Source of the DNA: Niastella sp. OAS944 | Lineage (GTDB): Bacteria; Bacteroidota; Bacteroidia; Chitinophagales; Chitinophagaceae | Assembly (NCBI GenBank): GCA_024809215.1 | Contig: JANUBW010000013.1 | Coordinates: 1 to 64,000 of the forward strand | Length of the DNA: 64,000 nt | Reading direction: 5' to 3' | In this document: positions 22,600 to 31,304 of the stretch, piece after piece | How positions within the stretch are numbered: position 1 is the first letter of the stretch | How the letters are laid out: every line of letters starts with the position of its first letter | The notes under the pieces: generated by a model | What the model saw: only the letters and a program-made list of their open reading frames with translations | What the model was told of the DNA's origin: nothing | Databases searched by the model: none | Position numbers and translations under genes: made by a program

Positions 22600-25230
22600 C
22601 TATTTAATTGTTACTTCTTTCTTTACCACATTACCACTCATAGGATTTGGCTCATCTGGCTGATTTCCGCCTACACATATTTGCAATTTTCCATTCAGCG
22701 CCAACCGTTTTCCGTTGGCATCTACATAAGTCAGATCTTCCGGCGATAACGTAAACTTCACCAGCTTACTTTCTCCCGGCTTTAATGCAATTCTATTAAA
22801 TCCTTTCAACGCTCTTAACGGCGTTGAAATAGCTGTATTCTTATTTACTAAATACAACTGCACTACTTCGTCGCCTTCCTTTTTGCCGGTGTTGGTAACC
22901 CGTACAGAAACAGCAATACTTTTTCCACTGGCTGCTGTAACCGGAGCCTGTAATTGATCATAACGGAAGGTTGTATAACTAAGCCCGTAACCAAAACCAT
23001 ACAATGGCTTTCCGGTGAAATAACGATAGGTACGATTCTTCATTGAATAATCTTCAAATGAAGTTAGATCGCTATCACTTTTATAGAACGTAACAGGTAA
23101 ACGGCCCGATGGATTATAATCGCCAAACAACACATCTGCAATGGCAATGCCACCGGCTTGTCCGCCATACCAGGCATTCATAATAGCAGCAATATTTTCC
23201 GATTCCCACGGCGTTGCAATAGCACTTCCGGTCATCATAACAAAAATTACAGGTTTACCTGTGCCTTGCAATGTTTTCATTAACTCTGTTTGTATAGCCG
23301 GCAGCATAATGGTTGTACGGTCGCCTCCTTTAAAACCGGGGTCGCTCACTTTCATTTCTTCACCTTCTAACTGCGGCGATATGCCCCCGGCAAATATGAA
23401 TGCATCTGCATCACTATGCTTCTTTGCCAGTGCATTGAAATCGGTAGTTACAAAATTACCAGTGTTCATTTTAAGCGTTGCTTTGCCTTCGCCCTGCCAA
23501 AACTCAAGTACAAGATGGTATACAGAATCCTTTTGTGTTGTAAGCGTATAGGTGGCAATACTCCTTTGTCTTCTTGTCCAGGAATCGAATACCGTTTTAC
23601 CATTTACGATAAACCTGGCGCCATCGTCGGCATTCAGTTCAAACGTAATACTGCCATTGCCGGTAGGTTTATAATCGGTAATATAGCGAGCTGAAAAATT
23701 ATTGGCGCGAAGATTTGCAACCACATTCTCGCCTTCCTGCCACTCATGATCTATCTGTTGTTCATAAACAGTTGCCGCGGGTTCACCGGTAAGGTCCTTG
23801 TTATTATAGTAGCTTGCCTTAATGCCCTTCTTCCCTTCAAAAGAACATTCATTGCTGATATCGGTAAATGAAAGCACATTGTTATTGGTAAAATTCACCG
23901 CCTTTTCATATACCACCTGCGTTGATGCGCTTACCTTATTTTTTATTCCCTGCAATATAGTAGTTAGCTTTGAAGGTATACCGTTATAATTACCCAGCTG
24001 GGCAAGTACATTATCGGCATTGGGACCCAATACTACGATCTTCTTCAGATTTTTTGAAAGCGGCAGCACATTGTTCTTATTCTTTAAAAGTACGATCGAC
24101 TCCCGGGCCATTTGCAAGGCATGTTTACCATGCGCCGGCGCATCCAGTTCCGAATCGGGTGTTTGTGCATATTTCACCAGCGATGGCGGATCGAACATAC
24201 CGAGTTTGAACCTTACAAGGAACAATCGCTTTACCGATACATCTATCTGTTGTTCGGTGATCTTATTATCTTTTACAGCTTGTACCAATGCCTTGTAGGC
24301 ATCTGTTCCACAATCGAGGTCGGTGCCATGAAACACAGCATCGGCTGATGCAGATGCCGCATCGGGATGGGTTTTATGATTTTTAAAGAAGTCGTCTATG
24401 GCCCAGCAATCGGATGTTACATAACCGCTAAAGCTCCATTGGTTACGTAAGATATCTGTCATTAACAGGTCGCTTGCACAACAAGGTTGTGTTCTAAAGG
24501 CGTTATATGCGCACATGACGCCTATTACTTTTGAATCTACCACCAGCTTTTTAAAAGCGGGAAGATATGTATCCCACAGATCATAAGCGCTTACATCGGC
24601 ATTGAACACATGGCGCAATGGTTCGGGCCCGCTATGCACAGCATAATGTTTTGCACAGGCTGCGGCTTTCAGGTATTTAGGATCATTACCTTGCAGGCCG
24701 CGTACAAACGCATCACCCAGCATGGCGGTGAGATAAGGATCTTCTCCATAGGTTTCCTGCCCCCTGCCCCAACGCGGATCGCGAAAGATATTTATGTTAG
24801 GCGTCCAGTAAGTAAGTCCTAAGTAACGTGCAGTTCCTTTACTGGCTGCAAGCGATTTATTAAATATTACCCGGCCTTCGAGGGCTGAAAAATCGGCCAT
24901 TTTAAAAAGGGCGCCTGTATCGAAAGTGGCCGCCATACCTATTGCCTGTGGAAAAACGGTAACGGGGTAAGGCGTTCTTGCCACGCCATGCAGGGTTTCG
25001 TTCCACCAGTCGTATGCAGGCACATCGAGCCGGGGAATTGCCGGGGAAGAATTGAGCATCTGCGACACTTTTTCTTCCAGCGTCATTCTGCTCACCAGGT
25101 CATTCACCCGCTCTTCGAACGATAGTGTATGGTTTTGAAAAGGAAATTTACTGTTTTGTGCATTTGATCGTAAGCAAAGGAATAAGCATACCAATGCTAA
25201 ATAACACATGAGGGAAATTCTTTTTTTCAT
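22600..25230 (-). CDS. GH3 beta-glycosidase with inserted PA14 domain
   Basis: 876 aa from MKKRISLMCYLAL (a signal peptide ending near RSNAQ; two extra upstream codons are open). Family GH3 N-domain with RLDVPAYDWWNETLHGVA, DPRWGRGQETYGEDP and KHYAVHSGPE. The nucleophile aspartate is in GYVTSDCWAIDDFF (D274). The C-domain begins with RESIVLLKNKNNVLPL. A PA14-type insert follows at about 455-600 (ITFELNADDGARFIVNGKTVFD). FAGGISPQLEGEE carries the C-domain acid/base region, and a fibronectin-III-like tail closes it. The architecture matches periplasmic xylosidases/beta-glucosidases (BxlA/BglX type); the specific sugar is unproved. Confidence 0.93.
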   Translation of the reverse strand: MKKRISLMCYLALVCLFLCLRSNAQNSKFPFQNHTLSFEERVNDLVSRMTLEEKVSQMLNSSPAIPRLDVPAYDWWNETLHGVARTPYPVTVFPQAIGMAATFDTGALFKMADFSALEGRVIFNKSLAASKGTARYLGLTYWTPNINIFRDPRWGRGQETYGEDPYLTAMLGDAFVRGLQGNDPKYLKAAACAKHYAVHSGPEPLRHVFNADVSAYDLWDTYLPAFKKLVVDSKVIGVMCAYNAFRTQPCCASDLLMTDILRNQWSFSGYVTSDCWAIDDFFKNHKTHPDAASASADAVFHGTDLDCGTDAYKALVQAVKDNKITEQQIDVSVKRLFLVRFKLGMFDPPSLVKYAQTPDSELDAPAHGKHALQMARESIVLLKNKNNVLPLSKNLKKIVVLGPNADNVLAQLGNYNGIPSKLTTILQGIKNKVSASTQVVYEKAVNFTNNNVLSFTDISNECSFEGKKGIKASYYNNKDLTGEPAATVYEQQIDHEWQEGENVVANLRANNFSARYITDYKPTGNGSITFELNADDGARFIVNGKTVFDSWTRRQRSIATYTLTTQKDSVYHLVLEFWQGEGKATLKMNTGNFVTTDFNALAKKHSDADAFIFAGGISPQLEGEEMKVSDPGFKGGDRTTIMLPAIQTELMKTLQGTGKPVIFVMMTGSAIATPWESENIAAIMNAWYGGQAGGIAIADVLFGDYNPSGRLPVTFYKSDSDLTSFEDYSMKNRTYRYFTGKPLYGFGYGLSYTTFRYDQLQAPVTAASGKSIAVSVRVTNTGKKEGDEVVQLYLVNKNTAISTPLRALKGFNRIALKPGESKLVKFTLSPEDLTYVDANGKRLALNGKLQICVGGNQPDEPNPMSGNVVKKEVTIK

Positions 25231-25354
25231 ATGCAAGAAGCCTTAATGGCCATAGCAAAGTAAGGCTTTCCTGCGATTGAAACACATGTAAAAGAGGTAT
25301 ACTTATCGTTCAAAAACGTATAATAAATGTTCAAAATGCAAAGTAAACATGCTT

Positions 25355-25546
25355 TTACTTTGCCAAAAGCCGGGTATAAAGCCCCTTTACCGGTTTGGTG
25401 GCGATGGTAATAATTGTACAAATAACAAAAGGTAGTAAGCTAGCAACAGGTAATATAAAATCTGGGTGGTGCCATGCATACAAACCAAAGTACAATATAG
25501 CGGCCCACAGGAATATCAACCCGACAATATGAAACTTTATTTTAAT
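25355..25546 (-). CDS. 63-aa two-span membrane protein with a non-ATG start
   Basis: The frame from ATT 25544-25546 to TAA 25355-25357 reads IKIKFHIVGLIFLWAAILYF... then a polar WHHPDF turn, a second hydrophobic stretch ILPVASLLPFVICTIITIAT and a basic end TKPVKGLYTRLLAK. This is clearly a membrane hairpin in protein-like composition. There is no in-frame ATG; the candidates are ATT at the natural position of Met1, ATA two codons later, or TTG at 25517-25519. Either the start codon has mutated (a silenced gene) or a rare ATT start is used. It lies in the 453-bp gap between the GH3 and DUF4291 genes. Function unknown. Confidence 0.45.
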   Translation of the reverse strand: MKIKFHIVGLIFLWAAILYFGLYAWHHPDFILPVASLLPFVICTIITIATKPVKGLYTRLLAK

Positions 25547-25701
25547 TGAAGGTGATTAAAAAAAGGAGCGGGAAAAATCCATGCATGCCTCCGCAAAAGA
25601 TGAAGCCATGAGCAAAGATCGTACAGATCTTTAGCACCGGGGATGTAGTTAGGTATTTGATGTAATAAAGTTAATCAAGAACAGTAAATTTGACAATTAG
25701 A

Positions 25702-26307
25702 ATGAGCAAGAGAATCATCCGCGCACAATACGACGATAATACAATTACTGTATACCAGGCTTACAACAATAGCATCGGGCTTGCTGCCGCCCGAAAAAAA
25801 ACATTTGCGGCAACGCCTTTTAAAATGGAGCGAATGACCTGGATAAAGCCATCATTCCTATGGATGATGTACCGCTCTGGTTGGGCAACCAAAGCAGACC
25901 AGGAATGCATTCTGGCAATAAAAATAAAACGCGATGGGCTTACATGGGCGCTTGAAAATTCCTGTCTTGCCAAACATTACCTCCACCTGCACGCTACCAA
26001 TGCCGACTGGCAACAGGAATTAAAAAGATCGCCGGTGCGTATTCAGTGGGACCCCGAGAAAGATATCAACCTGCAGGAATTACCTTATCGCTCTATTCAG
26101 ATTGGCATATCGGGCATTGCCGTTGAGAAATACGTAAGTGAATGGATAACCGATATTGAAGATATTACTGCCAATTGTAAACACATCTACCAACTTCTTT
26201 CTGAAACGAAAACAGAACAGGCACGGGAACTGCTGCCTGTTGAAAATTACTATCCTTTACCTCCACATATCGTAACAAAAATTAATGCCACTGAAGGGCC
26301 GGAATAA
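25702..26307 (+). CDS. DUF4291 family protein
   Basis: 201 aa from ATG 25702; an upstream TTG is open but adds nothing conserved. The N-terminal RAQYDDNTITVYQAYN and the highly conserved FKMERMTWIKPSFLWMMYRSGWATK, followed by ECILAIKI and SPVRIQWDPEKD, are the hallmarks of DUF4291. It is cytoplasmic and carries no signal peptide. The biochemical role of the family is not known to me; the invariant Trp/Lys/Arg cluster suggests a nucleotide- or RNA-binding pocket (inference). Confidence 0.9.
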   Translation: MSKRIIRAQYDDNTITVYQAYNNSIGLAAARKKTFAATPFKMERMTWIKPSFLWMMYRSGWATKADQECILAIKIKRDGLTWALENSCLAKHYLHLHATNADWQQELKRSPVRIQWDPEKDINLQELPYRSIQIGISGIAVEKYVSEWITDIEDITANCKHIYQLLSETKTEQARELLPVENYYPLPPHIVTKINATEGPE

Positions 26308-26412
26308 GCCCTTCAACGCTTCCACCCACTCAGAGCAAACTCGCTCAGGCTTGCACGTTCCTTAAGTGCATTGATCTTCAACATGAAAAGATTTTACAAG
26401 AAATATTTGTCT

Positions 26413-26452
26413 GCCTAAATCTTTAGGCATAATATTGCCTAAAGATTTAGGC
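26413..26452. promoter_or_regulatory. Twin palindromic operator for the BlaI-type repressor
   Basis: Two 16-bp dyads, gcctaaatctttaggc (26413-26428) and gcctaaagatttaggc (26437-26452), are exact reverse complements of one another and each is itself a gcctaaa-N2-tttaggc palindrome. Their centres are 24 bp apart with an A/T-only spacer. They end 12 bp before the ATG of the BlaI-type gene, where a bound dimer would block transcription of the repressor and sensor genes. Confidence 0.75.
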
Positions 26453-26464
26453 AAAACAATAATC

Positions 26465-26833
26465 ATGAAAAAACTTACTGCTGCCGAAGAGCAGATCATG
26501 CAAACACTTTGGAGTTTGGGTGAAGGTGGTTTTATGAAAGATATTCTGGAACACCTGGCCGATACCAAACCTCATTACAATACGGTTGGCACTTTGCTGA
26601 AGATACTTGTTGAGAAGAAATTCGTTGGCATAAAAAACCCTAACCGCAATAACTTCTACCATCCCTTAATTACAAAAGAAGAATACAGTGCCAGCGGCAT
26701 CAAAGCACTAACGGAAAGCTATTTCCAGGGTTCGTACACCAAGGTGGTATCTTTCCTGGTTGATAAAAAAGAAATGTCTATCGAAGACCTGGAATTCCTT
26801 TTGAAACAACTTAAAAAGAAGGGCAATGAATAG
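26465..26833 (+). CDS. BlaI/MecI-type winged-helix repressor
   Basis: 122 aa from ATG 26465, right after the twin operator. It has the winged-helix layout KLTAAEEQIMQTLWSLGEGGFMKDILEHL, then YNTVGTLLKILVEKKFVG with the wing KNPNRNNFYHPLI, and a helical dimerisation tail LVDKKEMSIEDLEFLLKQLKKK. In the BlaI family it is cleaved by the partner M56 protease when a signal arrives. It overlaps the next gene by 8 bp, so translation is coupled. It probably represses its own operon through the operator at 26413-26452. Confidence 0.93.
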   Translation: MKKLTAAEEQIMQTLWSLGEGGFMKDILEHLADTKPHYNTVGTLLKILVEKKFVGIKNPNRNNFYHPLITKEEYSASGIKALTESYFQGSYTKVVSFLVDKKEMSIEDLEFLLKQLKKKGNE

Positions 26834-28175
26834 TAATACCATTCTCCTGTATATTCTGAAATCAATTTTTATTTCAGGGGTGTTTACAGGCTACTACTGG
26901 CTGGCCTTACGAAACAAAAGTTTTAATTACTACAACCGGTTCTATCTTTTGCTTAGCATTATTAGCAGTCTTATAATTCCGCTGTTCAATTTTACCTGGT
27001 TTACCATCGAAAAAGAAACTACACCGGTTACATATGAAAATATCTCGTCTTTCTCAATACAGCTCAACAATTCCCATTCAACTGCCACTCCCTGGCTTAG
27101 CATTATTAACTATGCTGTTATTGGCGTAAGCATAGCCTTGTTAGCTATGTTCATGCTCAATATTTTTAAGGTTTATAAACTGAAGCGAAACGCTGCAGTT
27201 TTAGACATGGACGGAATCAACTTTATTTATACCGATCTGGAACATGCGCCTTTCTCTTTTCTTAATAACCTTTTCTGGAAGGAAAGCATTTCCATGGACT
27301 CAACCTATGGACAAAAGATCTTTAAACACGAGATCACGCATATTCATCAAAAACATACATTGGATATTCTTTTTACCCAGGTTGTAAACGCCATTTTCTG
27401 GATGAACCCTTTCAACTGGATCATTCAGAAAGAGCTTAAGGCCATTCATGAATTCATTGCCGACAAAGAAGCGATTGGTAATAATGATGTAGAAGAATTT
27501 GCGCGGCTTCTGTTACAGGCGCATTACGGAAATCATTTCCTGAACCCAACTCACTCATTCTATTATTCATCTATTAAACGTCGATTAATTATGTTATCAA
27601 CAACCCACCGAACAAAGTTCAGTTACCTGCGGAGGGCATTGGTATTGCCAATTTCTGCAATGGCCATTGCTGCATTGTCGGTTTCAACCACCGAGAGCAA
27701 AGCCATGCCGGTTGAAAAGCCAACCGCAATTATTGATGCGCCTGCCCAGGTTTTGCAGAATGACACTACACCAACCCCGGCGAAGAAAAAGGCGTCGCCT
27801 GTAGCAATTAAGAAAGTTGACAAGGAAGAACCGAAACCAGAGATGTCGATCGGTGCTGATACCGTAAAGTTTATTGCAGATAAAATAACAATTAAAAATC
27901 CAACTGGTACCGCTTTGCAACCCGACCTGTCTATACGGATGGCTGACGAGGTAAAAATAGAACGGCCAATTGACAGCTCGGCTGCAAAAAACATTCCTAT
28001 AGAAGCGCTCTATATTTACGATGGTCGTTTTATATCCTATGAAGAAGTTACCAAACTCAACCCCAACGATATAAAATCTATAAACGTGTGGAAAGGCGAA
28101 TCAGCTGTTAAAAAGTTTGGCCAGGCCGGCGCCAAAGGCGTAATAGAATTGTTCTCCAAGAAACTTCCTTATTAA
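26826..28175 (+). CDS. BlaR1-like M56 membrane peptidase with TonB-plug-like tail
   Basis: 449-aa sensor protease. Membrane segments lie at about 7-25, 36-55 and 92-113. The zinc motif HEITH is at 168-172 with the further glutamate in HEFIADKEA near 208-216, and another segment at about 270-290. The C-terminal extracytoplasmic part is not a penicillin-binding domain: it is a Pro/Lys-rich linker (TPTPAKKKASP, KVDKEEPKPE) followed at about 385-449 by a fold resembling the plug of TonB receptors (IEALYIYDGRF, LNPNDIKSINVWKGESAVKKFG, AKGVIELFSKK). The signal is therefore not a beta-lactam by this evidence. Confidence 0.9.
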   Translation: MNSNTILLYILKSIFISGVFTGYYWLALRNKSFNYYNRFYLLLSIISSLIIPLFNFTWFTIEKETTPVTYENISSFSIQLNNSHSTATPWLSIINYAVIGVSIALLAMFMLNIFKVYKLKRNAAVLDMDGINFIYTDLEHAPFSFLNNLFWKESISMDSTYGQKIFKHEITHIHQKHTLDILFTQVVNAIFWMNPFNWIIQKELKAIHEFIADKEAIGNNDVEEFARLLLQAHYGNHFLNPTHSFYYSSIKRRLIMLSTTHRTKFSYLRRALVLPISAMAIAALSVSTTESKAMPVEKPTAIIDAPAQVLQNDTTPTPAKKKASPVAIKKVDKEEPKPEMSIGADTVKFIADKITIKNPTGTALQPDLSIRMADEVKIERPIDSSAAKNIPIEALYIYDGRFISYEEVTKLNPNDIKSINVWKGESAVKKFGQAGAKGVIELFSKKLPY

Positions 28176-28192
28176 CAGGGACACTATTATAC

Positions 28193-28225
28193 GAAAAAGG
28201 GACCGGCGGCAACCGGTCCTTTTTC
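28193..28225 (+). terminator. Terminator of the BlaI/BlaR operon
   Basis: aaaaagg(g)accgg pairs with ccggtccttttt around cggcaa, with one bulged G. Symmetric A/T tails allow it to work for the convergent minus gene too. Confidence 0.75.
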
Positions 28226-28279
28226 ATTTGTGGTGTTTTTACAGAGGATAGCAATTGCTGTATGAGAAACGAGAAACGA

Positions 28280-29158
28280 CTAACTACTAATTTTATGTAC
28301 CGATAAGTTATCGTAATAAATATACCCGTCGGTTGATGACTGCCAGTATGTTTGGCTGCCACCACGGAATGTATGGAAGCTTAATTGTTTGATAAGGCGT
28401 TTTGAATCGTTGGTCGTCCAACGGATTGCCTGATCCAATACAGTTGTTCCATCGATCACAATTTCTGCACGGCCATCTGTGTTGCTTCCCGTATTGCTCT
28501 TTATGTACATGTGCACATGGTATGTTTGCCCTTTATTGAGGCTACCACTCGATGGATATGATTTACCAAAGGAGTTGCCATACTCACCGGGCTGGTCTCT
28601 ATAATAAACATAGGGTTGAAAGAATACACGGCCCGCATCTGTTTGATACCACATCAAACGTAAGCTGCCACCATTACCATCCCAACCTGGATCGCCACCG
28701 GTGTTGCCATCACCCACCAAAAAGCCAAAGCCAATTTTACCACCGCGGCTGAAATCGAACTGACTGTGAAAACGTACATCATAATCCAGTTCATAAGCGC
28801 TGCCATCAGAAATGTCGACGTTACCAATTACCCCACCAGCGCCTGATAATGCATTTGCCAACAACTTAATGCGGCAGGTACCACCTGAGATCCAGGTGCG
28901 GCTGTCGTTCCAGCCACTGATATTTCCAAAATCAGCCGCCGCCTGCGAGCTCGTATACACGCCATCGGCATAGCCGTTCCAGTTAACCGAAAAGGTACTG
29001 TTTATCGCTTCCGTATGCGCCGTTGCGCCGGATGCTTCCTGTTGTTGCTGTTCGTTGGTATCGATGGTTGCTTTCTTACAACCAGTCAACAGCAAACCAA
29101 CAGTTAAGGTCAAAAGACCTGCTTTGAGTGTAACCAGGTTACTTTGCATTTTTTTCAT
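28280..29158 (-). CDS. Jelly-roll lipoprotein, polysaccharide lyase family 14-like
   Basis: 292 aa. A lipoprotein signal ends in LLLTGC (C27), followed by a Q/A/T-rich linker. The body is all-beta with YELDYDVRFHSQFDFSRGGKIGFGF, then GGDPGWDGNGGSLRLMWY, VFFQPYVYYRDQPGEYGNSFG, a TYHVHMYIKSNTG strand with VIDGTTVLDQAI and a final IYYDNLSVHK strand. This pattern fits the polysaccharide lyase 14 / glucuronan-alginate lyase jelly roll and related carbohydrate-binding folds. The aligned residues do not let me fix the substrate. It is 49 bp downstream of the GH5 gene on the same strand, so the two probably form one transcript. Confidence 0.7.
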   Translation of the reverse strand: MKKMQSNLVTLKAGLLTLTVGLLLTGCKKATIDTNEQQQQEASGATAHTEAINSTFSVNWNGYADGVYTSSQAAADFGNISGWNDSRTWISGGTCRIKLLANALSGAGGVIGNVDISDGSAYELDYDVRFHSQFDFSRGGKIGFGFLVGDGNTGGDPGWDGNGGSLRLMWYQTDAGRVFFQPYVYYRDQPGEYGNSFGKSYPSSGSLNKGQTYHVHMYIKSNTGSNTDGRAEIVIDGTTVLDQAIRWTTNDSKRLIKQLSFHTFRGGSQTYWQSSTDGYIYYDNLSVHKISS

Positions 29159-29207
29159 TTAATGGTTTGATAAAAAATCGTTAATAGTAATCCATAGTAT
29201 ATTTATT

Positions 29208-30956
29208 TTATTCTTTGATAAATGAAATGCTTTGCAGGTTAAACCCGCCTTTATCGGCCAATACCTTTAACCGGGTTATCCCTGCTGGTAATGCAATATG
29301 CTGTACCCATGTGGTAGTAAAATTTGCATCACCACCTGTAACCGGTAACGTTAGTTTACTTACCTGCCAGTTTTCATTTACCTGTAACGACAACTGGCTT
29401 ATCGCTTTTTCTGCTGCTGTTTTAAATCCTATTTTATATTTACCAGCCGACTTCGCGTGTATTGTATATTGCAACCACTCACCATCTTCAATACTGAACA
29501 CACATACACCTGAATCATTGCGCATAATATCAACCCCATCGTTGCGGTATGCGTAACCTTTATTTCCCTGGGTATGCACACCTGGTGTAAAATGATAACT
29601 TGCCGAATCTTTATCATAATAAGCCGCGCCCTGTTTACCCAAATCGAACTCAACCGCCGGCAACAGCGTTGTGCCCTTTCCTATTATATGTTGTGCATAC
29701 GGCAGCGTTGTTCCTGCCTGCACCTGGCGAAACATAGCATCGAGCACATCGCGGTGCAGTTTATTATTCTGGATCTTAACATTACTGATCATCTGCTGTA
29801 ACACGCGCCCGGCAGTTGTGCTATCGGGTTTTGCGCCTTTGCCGCGCCAATAATTCAACAATTGATCATATCCTTCGGGCACATTTATCTCCAACGGATT
29901 GTTTATACCCATCTTTTTCAATGGCCACCAGGCCCAGCCAATACCATTTTCTTCTACAAGACTAATACATTCAGTAAACCAGGTATTTGAATTTTCACCC
30001 GATTCACCTAACCATACCGGTATGTTATAGGTATCGCGGAAGTTCAAATAGTTTTGAATATTGGCTTTATAGTTAAAGTTGCCATACTTGTGAAAACTCA
30101 ACACCAGGTTATTATCCCAGGGTGGTAAAATGCCATTGTAATTATTACCAAAGCCATTGCCTTCAATGATGATCATGTGTTTTGTATCAACAGCCCTGAT
30201 AGCATTCGTTAAATCAACCAACAATTGTTTTAATGGCACATTCATCTTTTCTGCCGTTCCGCGTTTATCGGCACTATCGGTAAATCCCCAATTGGGTTCG
30301 TTAATTATATCATATCCACCAATGTAAGGTTCATTTGCATAACGCCTTGCCAACTGGCTCCATAAGGCAATTAGCTTTTGCTCGTTTGCTTCGCTGTCCC
30401 ACAAAGATGGTTTACCGGGATTTCGATCGCTGATGTTACAATCATTTCCCTGCCCACCCGGCGCTGCATGCATGTCGAGTATCAGGTAAATGCCTTTGCT
30501 ACGGCACCAGCTTAACACGCTGTCGGTAATAGCAAATCCTTTATCAAGCCAGGTTTGTTTACCTGCTACCGGCTCTTCTTCAACCGGCAGGGTGAACAGG
30601 TTATAATGCAGGGGCAACCTGATTGAATTAAATCCCCATGCGGCCATTGAATCTATGTCGGCCTTTGTTGTATGGTTTGCTATCCAGTCCTTATAAAACT
30701 GTTTTGTTCTTTCTTCACCTACTACATCGGCTATGCTTTCGCGAATGCGATGCTGTGTTCCGATATTGCCTAAATGAAACATATAACCTTCCTGTAATAA
30801 CCATCCACCCAAACCCATACATCGTAATAACACGGTTTGTCCTTTTTCATTTACGATGGTTTTTCCACTAGCTTTTAAAAATCCCTGTCCATTGGTGTGC
30901 GCCGTTACTATTACAAATACTGCCAACCAAATACCTCTGCGAAAACAATTGTCCAT
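29208..30956 (-). CDS. GH5 glycoside hydrolase with C-terminal CBM6-like module
   Basis: 582 aa. A signal peptide MDNCFRRGIWLAVFVIVTAHTNGQ is followed by a GH5 barrel at about 25-400: RCMGLGGWLLQEGY, NSIRLPLHY, LILDMHAAPGGQ, acid/base E220 in DIINEPNWG, and nucleophile E318 in PVWLGESGEN. The GGWL and MHAAPG features recall exo-beta-1,3-glucanases. Residues about 450-582 form a beta-sandwich with GEWLQYTIHAKSAGKYKIGF and GGFNLQSISFI, as in CBM6. The length matches a two-module enzyme. Neighbour to the PL14-like gene, downstream of the membrane sensor. Together with GH128 and GH3 it points to beta-glucan degradation. Confidence 0.92.
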   Translation of the reverse strand: MDNCFRRGIWLAVFVIVTAHTNGQGFLKASGKTIVNEKGQTVLLRCMGLGGWLLQEGYMFHLGNIGTQHRIRESIADVVGEERTKQFYKDWIANHTTKADIDSMAAWGFNSIRLPLHYNLFTLPVEEEPVAGKQTWLDKGFAITDSVLSWCRSKGIYLILDMHAAPGGQGNDCNISDRNPGKPSLWDSEANEQKLIALWSQLARRYANEPYIGGYDIINEPNWGFTDSADKRGTAEKMNVPLKQLLVDLTNAIRAVDTKHMIIIEGNGFGNNYNGILPPWDNNLVLSFHKYGNFNYKANIQNYLNFRDTYNIPVWLGESGENSNTWFTECISLVEENGIGWAWWPLKKMGINNPLEINVPEGYDQLLNYWRGKGAKPDSTTAGRVLQQMISNVKIQNNKLHRDVLDAMFRQVQAGTTLPYAQHIIGKGTTLLPAVEFDLGKQGAAYYDKDSASYHFTPGVHTQGNKGYAYRNDGVDIMRNDSGVCVFSIEDGEWLQYTIHAKSAGKYKIGFKTAAEKAISQLSLQVNENWQVSKLTLPVTGGDANFTTTWVQHIALPAGITRLKVLADKGGFNLQSISFIKE

Positions 30957-31246
30957 GCTGTTGCTGATATATTTTATTGATGATGTCCCGTATTAAAAAC
31001 TTCTTTTATTTCTACGTCTACTTGTGGCTTGTGGTGCACTATCTGTTTGGGCGTATGCAAAGGGGGGTAATAAACAGGCATGACGGTGTAACCCAAGACA
31101 ATCGTTATTGACGTATACAGCGCAAATATGCAAACAAACTAGCCCTCAAGCCAAGTTTAGCACTACGTCAAAACCTCTACATGGAAAAACATTATCAATG
31201 ATTATCAACGAATTGAAGCTTAACCCGTGATATTGTTCTACGCAAA
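30957..31246. other. Intergenic region upstream of the GH5 gene
   Basis: About 290 bp without a gene between the minus-strand GH5 gene and the terminator of the sensor gene. It is mixed A/T sequence that should hold the GH5 promoter. I see no repeat or clear operator. Confidence 0.3.
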
Positions 31247-31278
31247 AAAAGTGCGAACGCCATCAGCGTTCGCACTTT
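31247..31278 (-). terminator. Terminator of the propeller-LuxR sensor gene
   Basis: 13-bp perfect stem aaagtgcgaacgc/gcgttcgcacttt around catca, with a seven-T tail on the minus strand (aaaaaaa on plus). It starts 27 bp past the stop of the gene at 31305. Confidence 0.9.
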
Positions 31279-31304
31279 GACACTTTAACCGTTTGGGTGA
31301 CCTT

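Noticed and set aside
26826-28175. Beta-lactam resistance operon
   Set aside because: The BlaR1-like protein lacks the penicillin-binding sensor domain and no beta-lactamase gene is linked; the serine hydrolase at 34354 is distant and of the esterase-like branch.
22600-30956. A canonical polysaccharide utilisation locus
   Set aside because: SusC/SusD-type genes are missing, and the glycosidase genes are on different strands and separated by BlaI/BlaR and DUF4291, so it is only a neighbourhood of enzymes.
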